Shown piece by piece: positions 12,626 to 20,760 of a stretch of DNA of 22,651 nucleotides (the first letter of the stretch is position 1; each line of letters begins with the position of its first letter). The notes beneath the pieces were generated by a model, which was not told the DNA's origin, searched no databases, and saw only the letters and a list, made by a program, of their open reading frames with translations. The stretch lies in the NCBI GenBank assembly GCA_023454395.1, contig JAEYFY010000013.1, positions 1-22,651 of the forward strand. The letters are read 5' to 3'. The DNA comes from Pseudomonadota bacterium (GTDB lineage: Bacteria; Pseudomonadota; Gammaproteobacteria; Enterobacterales; Enterobacteriaceae). The translations under genes and the position numbers were made by a program.

Positions 12626-13567
12626 ATGGCAAATGAATTAGTCGTAATTGAACAAGCGACGGCGCTAGATTTATTTACAGCGCCAGAAAGAGTAAATCAG
12701 ATGCTAGAGCGCATTAAGTCTCTTGCAGAAGAAGAGCGTAAAGAACTCGATAGTGATTTCTCAGTAGCTAAAAACCGAAAGGCTTTTGCATCTCTGGCGT
12801 ACAAAGTTGCTCAAACAAAAACGTATATCGACAAGGAAGGTAAAGCAGTTGTCGATAAGTTAAAAGAGCTGCCAAAAAAAGTTGATGCTAGTCGTAAGTT
12901 ATTTCGTGACGAACTAGATGCATTAAGTACAGATATTCGCAAGCCACTAACAGAGTGGGAAGCGCAAGAAAAAGCTCGCGAAGAAGCTGAAGCACTTAAG
13001 AAGCAAATCGAAGTGGATCATGAAGAAGCTCTGCAAATGAACGAGTTGTTTGATTTGCGCAAAGCCGAAGAAGAACGCCAGCGCATTGCTCGTGAAGAAG
13101 AAATGAAACGACAAGCTGCGGAACAAGCAAGACTCGAAGCTGAACGTAAAGCACAGCAAGAAATTGAAGCAGCAGCTAAACGTGAACGTGAAGCAAAAGA
13201 AGCTGCCGAACGCGCTGAGCGTGAAAAGCAGGAAGCTATTCAACGTGCAGAGCAAGCAGCAAAAGAAGCCAAGGAAAAGGCTGAACGTGATGCTAAAGAA
13301 GCTCAGGAGAGAGCTGAACGTGAGAAGCAATTAGCTATCGAAGCTGAACGCAAGAAAGTACAAGAAGCAGAACAAGCGCGATTAGCAGAAGAAGAACGTC
13401 AGCGTCAGGAAGAGGCAAAACGTCAGGCAGATAAGGAACATCAGAAAGCAATTAACAATCAAGCCATGCAAGATTTAATTGATGCTGGCATTCCAGAAGA
13501 GTGCGCCAAGAATTGCATTATCGCTATCGCTAAAAACCTAGTATCAAACGTAAAAATTCAATACTAA
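12626..13567 (+). CDS. Long coiled-coil phage protein
   Basis: This 313-residue protein has a helical N-terminal domain (about 1-110), a very long Glu/Lys/Ala/Arg-rich coiled coil (about 112-278, TolA-like composition) and a small C-terminal domain (about 279-313). Proteins of this plan often lie near recT/exo genes in prophages, but I know of no proven role. Composition-based hits to TolA or cell-division proteins would not be meaningful. It is far larger than its neighbours. Confidence 0.75.
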   Translation: MANELVVIEQATALDLFTAPERVNQMLERIKSLAEEERKELDSDFSVAKNRKAFASLAYKVAQTKTYIDKEGKAVVDKLKELPKKVDASRKLFRDELDALSTDIRKPLTEWEAQEKAREEAEALKKQIEVDHEEALQMNELFDLRKAEEERQRIAREEEMKRQAAEQARLEAERKAQQEIEAAAKREREAKEAAERAEREKQEAIQRAEQAAKEAKEKAERDAKEAQERAEREKQLAIEAERKKVQEAEQARLAEEERQRQEEAKRQADKEHQKAINNQAMQDLIDAGIPEECAKNCIIAIAKNLVSNVKIQY

Positions 13568-13620
13568 CCCACCGCACCAACACCAGATAACCACCCTATC
13601 GCTCACCTAGCGAGGTAACA

Positions 13621-13776
13621 ATGAAAACTAACTATTACAGCGCTATGCGTGATTGCATGGCGGTGCGTATCACTACGCCTCAAGCACGTAAAAATAAACG
13701 TACAAGCCCATGGTTATTCAGTTTAGCTGTGGTCATTGTGACAACCGTTGGCGTAATACCGACATTTGTAAGTTGA
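13621..13776 (+). CDS. 51-residue membrane protein (Kil-like candidate)
   Basis: The ATG at 13621 follows GAGGT. The protein has a basic N-terminal part (RKNKRTSP) and one hydrophobic span (about 31-50). In lambda this part of the left operon carries kil, a small protein that blocks cell division. Position and size are the only hints; I see no similarity to Kil. Confidence 0.6.
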   Translation: MKTNYYSAMRDCMAVRITTPQARKNKRTSPWLFSLAVVIVTTVGVIPTFVS

Positions 13777-13783
13777 GGTGATT

Positions 13784-14050
13784 ATGCAAAAAATATCCTT
13801 CAGCTACTCGAACGGAACTCGGGTAGTAGACGGAAAAACAGTCATGGAATTTGACGAAAGTAGCCAGCTCAGTATTGAAACAGGAAGTTTCAGTGAGTTG
13901 GCTAAATTAACGGAAATCGACCCAGTAGAGGCAATGGAATATGTACTCGATTGTGACGACGAATCGCTTGAAAGGATTATCAATGCGATAGGCAAGGAAG
14001 ACTTTATTAACAGGATATTACGAGTTTCTAAGCTAAGGAGGGTTGCGTGA
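13784..14050 (+). CDS. Acidic hypothetical protein
   Basis: The ATG at 13784 lies five bases after GAGG; an upstream in-frame GTG would add only two residues. The 88-residue product is acidic in its middle (DPVEAMEYVLDCDDESLERI). The stop overlaps the next start as GTGA. No family is recognised. Confidence 0.65.
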   Translation: MQKISFSYSNGTRVVDGKTVMEFDESSQLSIETGSFSELAKLTEIDPVEAMEYVLDCDDESLERIINAIGKEDFINRILRVSKLRRVA

Positions 14051-14298
14051 TTACCAACACCTGCGGACTCAGAAACGACTGGTACGAACGCCAAATGGAA
14101 CGAGAAGCGTTTGTTAATTCTCAGGAAGAGAAAATATCAGTTGATGAGGTTATGGATGGCCTACCCGAAGAACTGTTATGCATGGATTTAGCAAGGAAGT
14201 TAAATCCAGTATTTGAAATTAGCCCTCAGGCACTGGATGCGGTTTTAAATGGAATCAAAACAGCGATTCAGATTGGGATAGATAAGGAGATATTGTGA
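14047..14298 (+). CDS. Hypothetical protein before the annealing gene
   Basis: The start is GTG, overlapping the previous stop as GTGA, and the stop in turn overlaps the next GTG. The 83-residue acidic protein has no recognisable domain. Tight coupling to the recombination genes suggests a role in the same module, where lambda has gam; I see no Gam similarity. Confidence 0.65.
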   Translation: MITNTCGLRNDWYERQMEREAFVNSQEEKISVDEVMDGLPEELLCMDLARKLNPVFEISPQALDAVLNGIKTAIQIGIDKEIL

Positions 14299-15179
14299 GC
14301 ACGTCAATTATTGAGTTTGTGCAACAGCAAGAGCCATTGTTTTGTAACGCACTAACAGACCAAACAATCACATGGGCTAAGGAAAGCCAGTTCGCAATTC
14401 AGGCATTCCAACGTAATGACGAGCTAGCAAAGGTGGCTATGGAAAACCCCGCTAGCGCCCAGAACGCCATTATTAACGTGGCGGCTATTGGGATTACATT
14501 GAATCCAGCAAGTAAACTAGCGTATTTAGTGCCAAGAAAGGGTTTTGTGTGCCTTGATATCAGCTATATGGGGCTTATGCACTTAGCTCAAGCCACTCAA
14601 GCTATAGAATGGGGACAATGTAAATTAGTACATGAGAATGACGTTTATGAATCTAATGGTCTAGACACCCCTCCAACCCACAAATATAACGCATTCAGTG
14701 ATAGAGGTAGTGTTATTGGTGGTTATTGCACAGTAAAAACAGCAAGTGGCGACTATCTCACTGAAGAGATGAGATTGGATGAGATAAAAGCTGTTGAGGC
14801 TACTAGCAAGTCAAGAAATGGCCCATGGAAAACATGGTGGGATGAGATGGCTCGTAAAACAATTGTGAAAAGAGCGAGTAAATACTGGCCTCGTCGTGAA
14901 AGGTTAGATCAGGCCATTGATTATGTGAATACCGAGGCAGGTGAAGGAAATTATTTTGATGTGCCTGAAAGTAAAGCAAAGGACATAACGCCAGCAAGTG
15001 AGGATCAATTAAAGGCTATCACGGACTTGATGCTTAAAGTTAACGGCGAATGGAGTGATGCTTTTTTCACATTCATTAGTAAAAAATTCAATCATCAAAT
15101 ATCACATCCAGATCAATTAACTGCATTTGAAGCCAATACCATTATCGACATGCTAAGGAAAAAGGCAGAAGGGAAATGA
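14295..15179 (+). CDS. RecT/Bet-family single-strand annealing protein
   Basis: This 294-residue protein anneals complementary strands during phage recombination. Residues about 40-215 carry the RecT-like core: AIINVAAIGITLNPASKLAY, VPRKGFVCLDISYMGLMHLA and WWDEMARKTIVKRASKYWP. The last 65 residues (DITPASEDQLKAI, WSDAFFTF, LTAFEAN, LRKKA) instead resemble the C-terminus of lambda Bet as remembered (DITPVNDETMQEI, WDDDLLPL, LTQAEAV, LKQKA), the part that docks on lambda Exo. The gene next to it is a lambda-type exo, overlapping by four bases. The start is GTG in a GTGA overlap. Confidence 0.92.
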   Translation: MSTSIIEFVQQQEPLFCNALTDQTITWAKESQFAIQAFQRNDELAKVAMENPASAQNAIINVAAIGITLNPASKLAYLVPRKGFVCLDISYMGLMHLAQATQAIEWGQCKLVHENDVYESNGLDTPPTHKYNAFSDRGSVIGGYCTVKTASGDYLTEEMRLDEIKAVEATSKSRNGPWKTWWDEMARKTIVKRASKYWPRRERLDQAIDYVNTEAGEGNYFDVPESKAKDITPASEDQLKAITDLMLKVNGEWSDAFFTFISKKFNHQISHPDQLTAFEANTIIDMLRKKAEGK

Positions 15180-15874
15180 TTAGTAATGACATCATTCTAA
15201 GCAAAACAGGCATCGATTTAACCAAAGTAGAGCAAGGAAGCGAGGAATGGATGTCTATCAGGCTCGGGGTTGTAACCGCCTCTGATGCATGGAAGGTTAT
15301 CTCTAAGCCAAGATCAGGAACAAAATGGTCAGACACAAAGAAAACATATTTAAATACCCTTATTGGTGAAGTCTGTACGGGAGTTTACAAGGAAGTATCA
15401 GCAAGGACGCTGGAATGGGGTAAAAACTACGAATTAGAAGCAAGGATGACATTCGAGTTTTACACCGGATTAACGGCAAAGGAAGTGCCAATAATATTTA
15501 AAGATGAGCAACTACGGATAGCTTGTTCACCAGACGGCATTTGCAGTGATGGCTCTGGATTAGAGCTTAAATGCCCTAATAACACGGACGTATTTATAGA
15601 CTTAGCATTGAATGGAATCGATGCAATGAAAAAGGAATATGTGGCTCAAGTTCAATATTCCATGTGGGTTACAGGTAAGGATATCTGGCACTTTGCAAAT
15701 TTTGACCCACGAATGCCAGCTGGGAAAGAAATCGCATATTTCCCTGTTGAGCGTGACGAAAAAATGATGAAAGAATTTGACGAGTTAGTACCTGAGTTCA
15801 TTGAGGTGATGGATCAGGGATTAAACAAGTTAGGCATTCAATTTGGCAATCAATGGAGTGTATATGGCAAGTAA
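15176..15874 (+). CDS. exo: Lambda-type 5'-3' exonuclease (Exo)
   Basis: Exo resects double-strand ends to give the 3' strands used by the annealing protein. The match to lambda Exo is strong as remembered: [49 protein letters not shown] and [12 protein letters not shown]. The lambda catalytic residues D119, E129 and K131 correspond to Asp120, Glu130 and Lys132 here, and Arg29 to the lambda Arg28. The length of 232 is close to lambda Exo (226). The ATG overlaps the annealing gene as ATGA and the end overlaps ssb by 11 bases. Confidence 0.96.
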   Translation: MISNDIILSKTGIDLTKVEQGSEEWMSIRLGVVTASDAWKVISKPRSGTKWSDTKKTYLNTLIGEVCTGVYKEVSARTLEWGKNYELEARMTFEFYTGLTAKEVPIIFKDEQLRIACSPDGICSDGSGLELKCPNNTDVFIDLALNGIDAMKKEYVAQVQYSMWVTGKDIWHFANFDPRMPAGKEIAYFPVERDEKMMKEFDELVPEFIEVMDQGLNKLGIQFGNQWSVYGK

Positions 15875-16340
15875 AGGAGTAAACAAGGTAATTCTCATTG
15901 GTAACTTGGGGCAAGACCCTGAAATCCGTTATATGCCTAGTGGTGGCGCAGTAGCAAATCTCACACTAGCTACATCGGAATCGTGGCGTGATAAGCAAAC
16001 TGGTGAGATGAAGGAGAAAACCGAGTGGCATCGAGTATGCATCTTCGGAAAATTAGCCGAAATTGCAGGCGAATACCTTAGAAAAGGAAGTCAGGTATAC
16101 ATAGAAGGTTCTCTACAAACCAGAAAATGGCAAGACCAAAGCGGGCAAGACCGATACACAACGGAAGTGGTGGTTAATATCGGCGGAACGATGCAAATGC
16201 TAGGAAGTAACGGTGGTAATCAGGCAGGAAGCCAGAAACCGCAACAAACTCAAGGGTGGTGTCAGCCACAACAGCCCAAACAGCAAACTACACAATATCC
16301 TGAGCCACCAATGGATTTCTCAGACGACATCCCTTTTTGA
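15864..16340 (+). CDS. ssb: Single-stranded DNA-binding protein
   Basis: From the ATG at 15864 (GGAGTG upstream, overlapping the end of exo) the protein has 158 residues. Residues 1-110 are the OB-fold ([45 protein letters not shown]). A Gln/Pro-rich linker follows, then the acidic tip MDFSDDIPF that recruits partner proteins. It closely resembles enterobacterial SSB and would protect single strands made by Exo. A longer frame from 15843 is not supported by a ribosome site. Confidence 0.96.
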   Translation: MASKGVNKVILIGNLGQDPEIRYMPSGGAVANLTLATSESWRDKQTGEMKEKTEWHRVCIFGKLAEIAGEYLRKGSQVYIEGSLQTRKWQDQSGQDRYTTEVVVNIGGTMQMLGSNGGNQAGSQKPQQTQGWCQPQQPKQQTTQYPEPPMDFSDDIPF

Positions 16341-16372
16341 CCACCTTACCCGTTTAACCAAAGGATATAACC

Positions 16373-16534
16373 ATGAAAACACCAAACAAATTGCAAAATT
16401 TTATTTATTACTTAACTAAAGATGCCGCCAGAGATTCATTTGAAGAATGGCTAGAAGAAAATGAAATTAGCGATGATGAATACGAAGAAATAAAAGAATG
16501 GTTCAAGCAATTTGATATTAAGCCGTACGTTTAA
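16373..16534 (+). CDS. 53-residue acidic protein
   Basis: The ATG at 16373 follows AAGGAT. The product is helical and acidic (EEWLEENEISDDEYEEIKEW). I do not recognise it. It lies at the end of the recombination module. Confidence 0.65.
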   Translation: MKTPNKLQNFIYYLTKDAARDSFEEWLEENEISDDEYEEIKEWFKQFDIKPYV

Positions 16535-16577
16535 TTACAGGAACTCATCGCAGGGATGCAATGAAGAGGAATGAATA

Positions 16578-16859
16578 ATGGCAATAGTTCAGTTTTATAT
16601 AGCAAGAAGTAAAGACGAAAACCCATCAGAAATTACTAATAACCTCCGATATGAATTACCAGATGACCATAATTTTAGTGCTGATGATGACCTAGATTCA
16701 TGCATTGAAGAATGCGCTGGATATTATCACCATGACTGTGATGGATGGGAAGATAGATGGCCGTTGTTATTCATGTTATGGATTGACGACCAATATCTTG
16801 GCACGTTTGAAGTTGAACGTGAGTTTGACCCAATATTTTCAGCAAATAAGGTGGAATGA
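16578..16859 (+). CDS. Acidic hypothetical phage protein
   Basis: This 93-residue protein has an acidic His/Cys segment (DDDLDSCIEECAGYYHHDCDGW) and an aromatic C-terminal half (WPLLFMLWIDDQYLGTFEVE). I recall similar proteins of unknown function in prophages of the order. AGAGGAATGA precedes the ATG; the stop overlaps an ATG of the next frame. Confidence 0.7.
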   Translation: MAIVQFYIARSKDENPSEITNNLRYELPDDHNFSADDDLDSCIEECAGYYHHDCDGWEDRWPLLFMLWIDDQYLGTFEVEREFDPIFSANKVE

Positions 16860-16861
16860 AT

Positions 16862-17548
16862 ATGAAAGAGCGAGGAATTATTTTTAATGCAGAAATGGTG
16901 CGCGCTATTTTAGATGAGCGTAAAACTCAAACTCGTAGAGTAATGAACAACCAGCCTTGCACACTACCAGAAGAAACTATTTCCGTACAACAAGATGATC
17001 TTAATTTCAGATGGGCTGGCGATTTACATAACGATACTAGCGGTTGGTTTACCTGCCCTCTTGGCAAGGTTGGCGATCGCCTTTGGGTTCGTGAAACTTT
17101 TGCATTACTTGGTAACGAAGATGGGGTTTGTGTCGATTGGAATGACAATACTCTTAAAGCTGGTGAAGAACAAGCGGCAATAATTTATAAAGCCTCTTGT
17201 GAGAAAAAAGACGGTGATTATGGTCTATGGTCAATCCCTGATGATGCTGACTGGAAACCTCATACTGATAACCGAAAATACGAAGGAGCATGGCGACCAT
17301 CAATACATATGCCTCGCTGGGCTTCACGCATTACGTTAGAAATAACCGATGTTCGTGTGGCGCGTTTAAAAAATGCTGACGATATTGATTTTAAAGCTGA
17401 AGGATACCCTTTAGAACGTGAATTAACTGGCGGTAGTATGGATCCGTTTTGTTGGTTTCGTAATCTTTGGAATTCAGTGTCACCTATTAACTATAAGTAT
17501 GAAGATAACCCTTGGGTATGGGTTATTGAGTTTAAAAAGGTGGAGTGA
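16862..17548 (+). CDS. Conserved phage protein (KERGIIFNAEMVRAIL type, PUA/ASCH-like)
   Basis: The ATG at 16862 lies seven bases after GGTGG; the ATG at 16856 is too close to the site. The 228-residue protein opens KERGIIFNAEMVRAILDERK and has GDRLWVRETFA and a WxxRITLEITDVRVARL strand pair. This pattern is common in lambdoid prophages, where the proteins are often labelled morphogenetic without evidence; the fold is likely a PUA/ASCH-like RNA-binding barrel. The actual role is unknown. Confidence 0.8.
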   Translation: MKERGIIFNAEMVRAILDERKTQTRRVMNNQPCTLPEETISVQQDDLNFRWAGDLHNDTSGWFTCPLGKVGDRLWVRETFALLGNEDGVCVDWNDNTLKAGEEQAAIIYKASCEKKDGDYGLWSIPDDADWKPHTDNRKYEGAWRPSIHMPRWASRITLEITDVRVARLKNADDIDFKAEGYPLERELTGGSMDPFCWFRNLWNSVSPINYKYEDNPWVWVIEFKKVE

Positions 17549-17868
17549 TGGACAAATCAAGGCAGCAATTTGAATCCTTTATTAAAAAAGAAACTGGTTT
17601 CGATTTACATAGAACTAATTTCCCAATGACTAAACGCGAAGACCAGCAATACAGTAGCCATCAAACAAATCTAGCATGGCTATCGTGGCAAGCATCACGC
17701 GAGAGTTTAATTAATAACTTGGAGCCCGTTGCTTGGATGTACCCTGTATTTCATGATGATAAAATGCAATTCACCACTGATGCTGTTACATCTGAAAATA
17801 TAGATATTCATTTTCAATCTCATGGTTCACCATTTAAAGTAATTCCACTCTACCGCCTAGATAAATAA
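17548..17868 (+). CDS. Eaa-like hypothetical phage protein
   Basis: The ATG at 17548 overlaps the previous stop by one base. The 106-residue protein has an N-terminal helix pair (FESFIKKETGFDL, LAWLSWQASRES) and a C-terminal EPVAW...PLYRLDK part. This layout is known in variable accessory proteins of lambdoid phages (Eaa-like), of unknown function. Confidence 0.65.
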   Translation: MDKSRQQFESFIKKETGFDLHRTNFPMTKREDQQYSSHQTNLAWLSWQASRESLINNLEPVAWMYPVFHDDKMQFTTDAVTSENIDIHFQSHGSPFKVIPLYRLDK

Positions 17869-17897
17869 CCATCCAAATAATTGGATATGTATTACTC

Positions 17898-18038
17898 ATG
17901 CTAATACAGGGTTCTGCTGTGCCTGTAACGGAAGATATATACACGCAATCGGAATGCAATAAACGTGATGAATATTTAATGTCAGTGAGGGATGTTGAAA
18001 TTGTTTGTGGAGAGGTGATGAGAGAATGGATAAATTAA
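17898..18038 (+). CDS. Possible 46-residue protein
   Basis: An open frame from the ATG at 17898 to the TAA at 18036 encodes an acidic peptide with two Cys (SECNKRDEYLMSVRDVEIVC). The ribosome site is weak, but it fills an otherwise empty gap and overlaps the next gene by 13 bases. It could be a chance frame. Confidence 0.4.
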   Translation: MLIQGSAVPVTEDIYTQSECNKRDEYLMSVRDVEIVCGEVMREWIN

Positions 18039-18244
18039 GAGAGAGAATAATAGAAGTTCTTCAATGTAATCAGCTTACCACAGACGAACTATATCACTTA
18101 TGCAGCCCTGATTATTCAAGGAGTCAGGTTAGTTGTGTGATTGGTCACTTGGAAGCAGGTGGAATTATTAAGAAAAATACTTGTGAATATTGGGAGTTAA
18201 TTAATGAAACAAGTTCAAGCAATGACGACGTTAGTATTAATTGA
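18026..18244 (+). CDS. Small winged-helix protein
   Basis: From the ATG at 18026 the protein has 72 residues and reads as one winged-helix domain: an N-terminal helix (LRERIIEVLQC), a recognition-like unit (SRSQVSCVIGHLEAGGIIKK) and a short wing. It may bind DNA. A longer frame from 18005 lacks a better ribosome site. The C-terminal end overlaps the next gene by 41 bases. Confidence 0.65.
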   Translation: MDKLRERIIEVLQCNQLTTDELYHLCSPDYSRSQVSCVIGHLEAGGIIKKNTCEYWELINETSSSNDDVSIN

Positions 18245-18431
18245 CGGTGTTACGTATCAAATAGCTCTACCTAAGCAATATGTCTCTCTTCAGGCAAAGC
18301 AGGCGTTAATGCTTGCTCAGGAGTTCGGTGGTGTAATTATCCCCTGTACGTTTACTCACATAAAGCCAATGGAAGCAGATGGATTGCCTTTTAATATAGG
18401 TGATAGTGGAGCGGAGAATGAAAAAGTATGA
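18204..18431 (+). CDS. Hypothetical protein before the methyltransferase
   Basis: The ATG at 18204 lies seven bases after GGGAG. The 75-residue protein is beta-rich (TTLVLIDGVTYQIALP) with one helix and overlaps its neighbours on both sides by 41 and 14 bases. No family is recognised. Confidence 0.65.
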   Translation: MKQVQAMTTLVLIDGVTYQIALPKQYVSLQAKQALMLAQEFGGVIIPCTFTHIKPMEADGLPFNIGDSGAENEKV

Positions 18432-19020
18432 CTTGATATTGTGCGATCCTCCTTGGTCTTACAATAACAAAGTTTCCAACGGCGCAGCAGATAACCATTA
18501 CAACACCACCGACTTATATTCCCTCTCTCGATTACCAATAGAAAAACACTCCTCTAAAAATGCCGTGCTGTTTATGTGGTACACAGGGAACTTTGCACTC
18601 GAAGCAATTAAATTAGCCGAAGCATGGGATTTTAAAGTTAAAAACATGTTCGGGTTCGCATGGGTTAAATTAAATAAAAATGCAGGAGATAGAATAAATA
18701 AAAAACCGCCAGAAGATTTCTTTGACTTTATGGAAATATTAAACAATGAGACAAAGATTAATTGCGGTAATTATACTCGTCAAAATGTCGAAATGTGTTT
18801 AATAGCCACAAGAGGAAATGGATTACCTCGTCAATCTGCAAGTGTTCGACAAATTATTTATTCATGTTTAGGTGAGCACAGTGAAAAGCCCAAAGAAGTC
18901 CATCATAGGTTAGAGGAATTATACGGAAATGTTCCGCGACTAGAATTATTCGCTCGTGAGAAATACGGTGATTGGGATGTATATGGCGATCAACCGGAAG
19001 AAAGTATTCAATTAATATAG
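18418..19020 (+). CDS. MT-A70-family DNA adenine methyltransferase
   Basis: The enzyme should transfer methyl groups to N6 of adenine in DNA. From the ATG at 18418 (GGAG upstream) it has 200 residues. The catalytic DPPW motif is Asp10-Trp13 in DLILCDPPWSYNN. The MT-A70 fold is further shown by AVLFMWYTGN, the NVEMCLIATRGN strand and a C-terminal RLELFAREKYGDWDVYG. No restriction gene is nearby, so it is an orphan enzyme; phage enzymes of this kind can protect DNA from host restriction or affect gene control. The target sequence cannot be read from the gene. Confidence 0.92.
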   Translation: MKKYDLILCDPPWSYNNKVSNGAADNHYNTTDLYSLSRLPIEKHSSKNAVLFMWYTGNFALEAIKLAEAWDFKVKNMFGFAWVKLNKNAGDRINKKPPEDFFDFMEILNNETKINCGNYTRQNVEMCLIATRGNGLPRQSASVRQIIYSCLGEHSEKPKEVHHRLEELYGNVPRLELFAREKYGDWDVYGDQPEESIQLI

Positions 19021-19027
19021 GTGAATT

Positions 19028-19228
19028 ATGGAAATAAGAATTCATGGCGATGTTAATGATATAGAAAAGATGGCAATAAATGCAGCCTTAAATATCCACG
19101 ATAAAAGCAAGAAAGGATTTCGAATAAATCACAGAGTTAAAATTAAAAATACAATTTATAACGTTGAAATAGAAAATTGCCCTAACTCACTCAGAGTAAT
19201 AATGAGAAATAAAAGGCAAAGACTATGA
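19028..19228 (+). CDS. Hypothetical basic protein
   Basis: This 66-residue, Lys/Arg-rich, beta-like protein follows the methyltransferase after seven bases with AGGTG upstream. It overlaps the next gene as ATGA. No function is recognised. Confidence 0.65.
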   Translation: MEIRIHGDVNDIEKMAINAALNIHDKSKKGFRINHRVKIKNTIYNVEIENCPNSLRVIMRNKRQRL

Positions 19229-19443
19229 ATGCACAAGCAATGGAAAACGCACGAAGGCAAATAGCAAAGGAATGCTTAATCGAACTCAGAAGCCACGGAA
19301 TACCTAACGACAAACTTACTACTCAGATCCTCGATAAATACACACCGAAGTTTAAGCCTCTAAATCACACAAAGTACAACACCAAAGATGTTATGTGCCA
19401 ATACATCAGAAATCTGCAAAAGGAAGAGAAGAATGGAAGATGA
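19225..19443 (+). CDS. Hypothetical protein before xis
   Basis: This 72-residue helical, basic protein (ARRQIAKECLIELRSHGIP) overlaps its neighbours by 4 and 11 bases. I do not recognise it; being next to xis it may be a regulator, but nothing in it shows that. Confidence 0.65.
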   Translation: MNAQAMENARRQIAKECLIELRSHGIPNDKLTTQILDKYTPKFKPLNHTKYNTKDVMCQYIRNLQKEEKNGR

Positions 19444-19741
19444 CTGCATGACATTGAAAGAGCTTGCAGGGAAGCTAAAACTCTCACCATCAACTATCTA
19501 TAAAAACCCACCAAAATATTACATGTTTAAGGTGGGCGGTTCATGGCGAGCTAACAAGGAAAGCCTGAAAAAGTTTGAACAGGCGCAGTTTAATGACAAT
19601 AATGTTTACCGGCTGGCTGTGGTCGGTGGCAGGAGAAATTCAAAATGCCGATCTACAAAAGAGGGAATACGTTCTGGATTGATGTCACATCTCCAAGTGG
19701 AGAAAGAATTAGGAGATCTACTGGCACCACGAACAAGGTGA
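19433..19741 (+). CDS. xis: Excisionase-like helix-turn-helix protein
   Basis: From the ATG at 19433 (AGGAAGAG upstream) the protein has 102 residues. Residues 6-45 are a MerR/excisionase-type domain (MTLKELAGKLKLSPSTIYKN followed by a basic wing with GGSWRANKESL). It overlaps the integrase by 97 bases, as xis overlaps int in lambda, so it should bend attachment-site DNA and direct excision. A frame to 19388 exists upstream but lies inside the previous gene. Confidence 0.75.
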   Translation: MEDDCMTLKELAGKLKLSPSTIYKNPPKYYMFKVGGSWRANKESLKKFEQAQFNDNNVYRLAVVGGRRNSKCRSTKEGIRSGLMSHLQVEKELGDLLAPRTR

Positions 19742-20691
19742 AAGCTCAGGAGTATCACGATAAATTAAAATACGACCTGTGGCAGATAGATAAATTAGAT
19801 AAATCGCCAGAACGAACATTCGATGAGATGATGATTTTGGCGCTAAGAAATGCTGAGAGCCATCGAAGTTTTGCAAATGCACAAACTAATGCAAGGTATT
19901 TCCTAGCTATTTTCAAGGGAAGAAAACTATCCACTATTACCAGTGATGAGATCACGAACTCACTGCCTGTGTATAGCACGAAAACAAAGAGAAAACTCTC
20001 TAACGCATCCAAAAATAGGTATCGCTCATTTATCATGAGGGCGTTTTCATTAGCCCACAAAACTGGGTGGATAAAAGAGAAACCGCATGTCCCATCGTTT
20101 AGGGAGCCAACCGTTAGGGTTAGATGGATCGAAAAGGAGGTAGCGATAGAGCTTATTGATAATCTAAAGCTCAAATGGATGAAGGACTTGGTTAGCTTGG
20201 CATTATTAACTGGGGCAAGACGAGGTGAGTTGCTATCCCTAACTTGGAGCAATGTTGACTTAGATAGAGGGGTTGCAATAGTAACACCTGAAAACTCAAA
20301 ATCTAACCGAGGTCGCCCTCTTCCCTTAAATGAAGATGCTGTAAATATTTTACGCAATATTCCAAAAGACTTTGAATATGTATTTACAAGAACCGGGAAA
20401 AGGAAACGAACTATTGGATTGGAAGATTTTGAACGGGCGGTGAAATTAACCAGGCTAACAGATTTTAGATTTCACGACCTACGACACACATGGGCTAGTT
20501 GGCACGTTCAAAGCGGTACACCATTAATGGTATTAAAAGAAATGGGAGGATGGGAAACATTAGAAATGGTTAAGAGGTACGCTCATTTAAGTGGCGAGCA
20601 TTTAACCAAATACAGTGAGCGTGTCACAATTTCGACACACTCGAAGAATAAAGCCAGCAAAAAGCCACACCTAACACTTTTAACTGGCTGA
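19645..20691 (+). CDS. int: Tyrosine-recombinase integrase
   Basis: This 348-residue enzyme inserts and removes the prophage at the flagellin site. The order is an N-terminal arm-binding part (about 1-55), a core-binding helical part (about 58-150) and the catalytic domain (about 160-320). The catalytic set is complete: Arg192 (TGARRGEL), Lys219, His277 and Arg280 (HDLRHTW), Trp303 (GGW) and Tyr312 (RYAHLS). The last 20 residues are basic. The gene ends about 45 bases from the junction with the broken flagellin gene, as expected for an integrase next to its attachment site. Confidence 0.96.
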   Translation: MPIYKRGNTFWIDVTSPSGERIRRSTGTTNKVKAQEYHDKLKYDLWQIDKLDKSPERTFDEMMILALRNAESHRSFANAQTNARYFLAIFKGRKLSTITSDEITNSLPVYSTKTKRKLSNASKNRYRSFIMRAFSLAHKTGWIKEKPHVPSFREPTVRVRWIEKEVAIELIDNLKLKWMKDLVSLALLTGARRGELLSLTWSNVDLDRGVAIVTPENSKSNRGRPLPLNEDAVNILRNIPKDFEYVFTRTGKRKRTIGLEDFERAVKLTRLTDFRFHDLRHTWASWHVQSGTPLMVLKEMGGWETLEMVKRYAHLSGEHLTKYSERVTISTHSKNKASKKPHLTLLTG

Positions 20692-20760
20692 TTAATATAG
20701 ATTAATATTACCCATTATCTAGTGTAAATCACAATCCTGAATAGATTTAATATCGGACTC
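20692..20760. other. Right prophage attachment junction in a flagellin gene
   Basis: Reading from the right, similarity to the intact flagellin gene continues through codons for D-I-K-S-I-Q and ends at about 20735. To the left lies AT-rich phage sequence with repeated ATTAATAT, then int. The shared core must include or border 20736-20755 (TCTATTCAGGA on the minus strand), but its exact ends need the other junction, which is not in the window. Confidence 0.75.

Larger units (their letters stand above)
1..20735. mobile_element. Lambdoid prophage, partial (int-to-lysis half)
   Basis: The gene order int, xis, exo, bet-like, N, cI, cro, cII, O, P, nin genes, Q, holin, endolysin, Rz is that of phage lambda, with cI and the left operon on the plus strand and the right operon on the minus strand. 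The right boundary is placed where homology to the intact flagellin gene stops, near 20735. The left part, which should hold the head and tail genes and the second attachment site, is outside the window. The regulatory sites look complete. Only two nin-region genes are visibly damaged, so this half gives no strong reason to think the prophage is defective. Confidence 0.95.

Noticed and set aside
12947..13330. 127-codon minus-strand frame with a Phe/Leu/Ser-rich, membrane-like product
   Set aside because: It is the mirror of the Glu/Lys/Ala-rich coiled-coil gene on the plus strand; its composition is a by-product and it has no convincing start region.
19755..20357. 200-codon minus-strand frame inside int
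   Set aside because: It is antisense to the well-supported integrase with all catalytic residues, and has no family resemblance.
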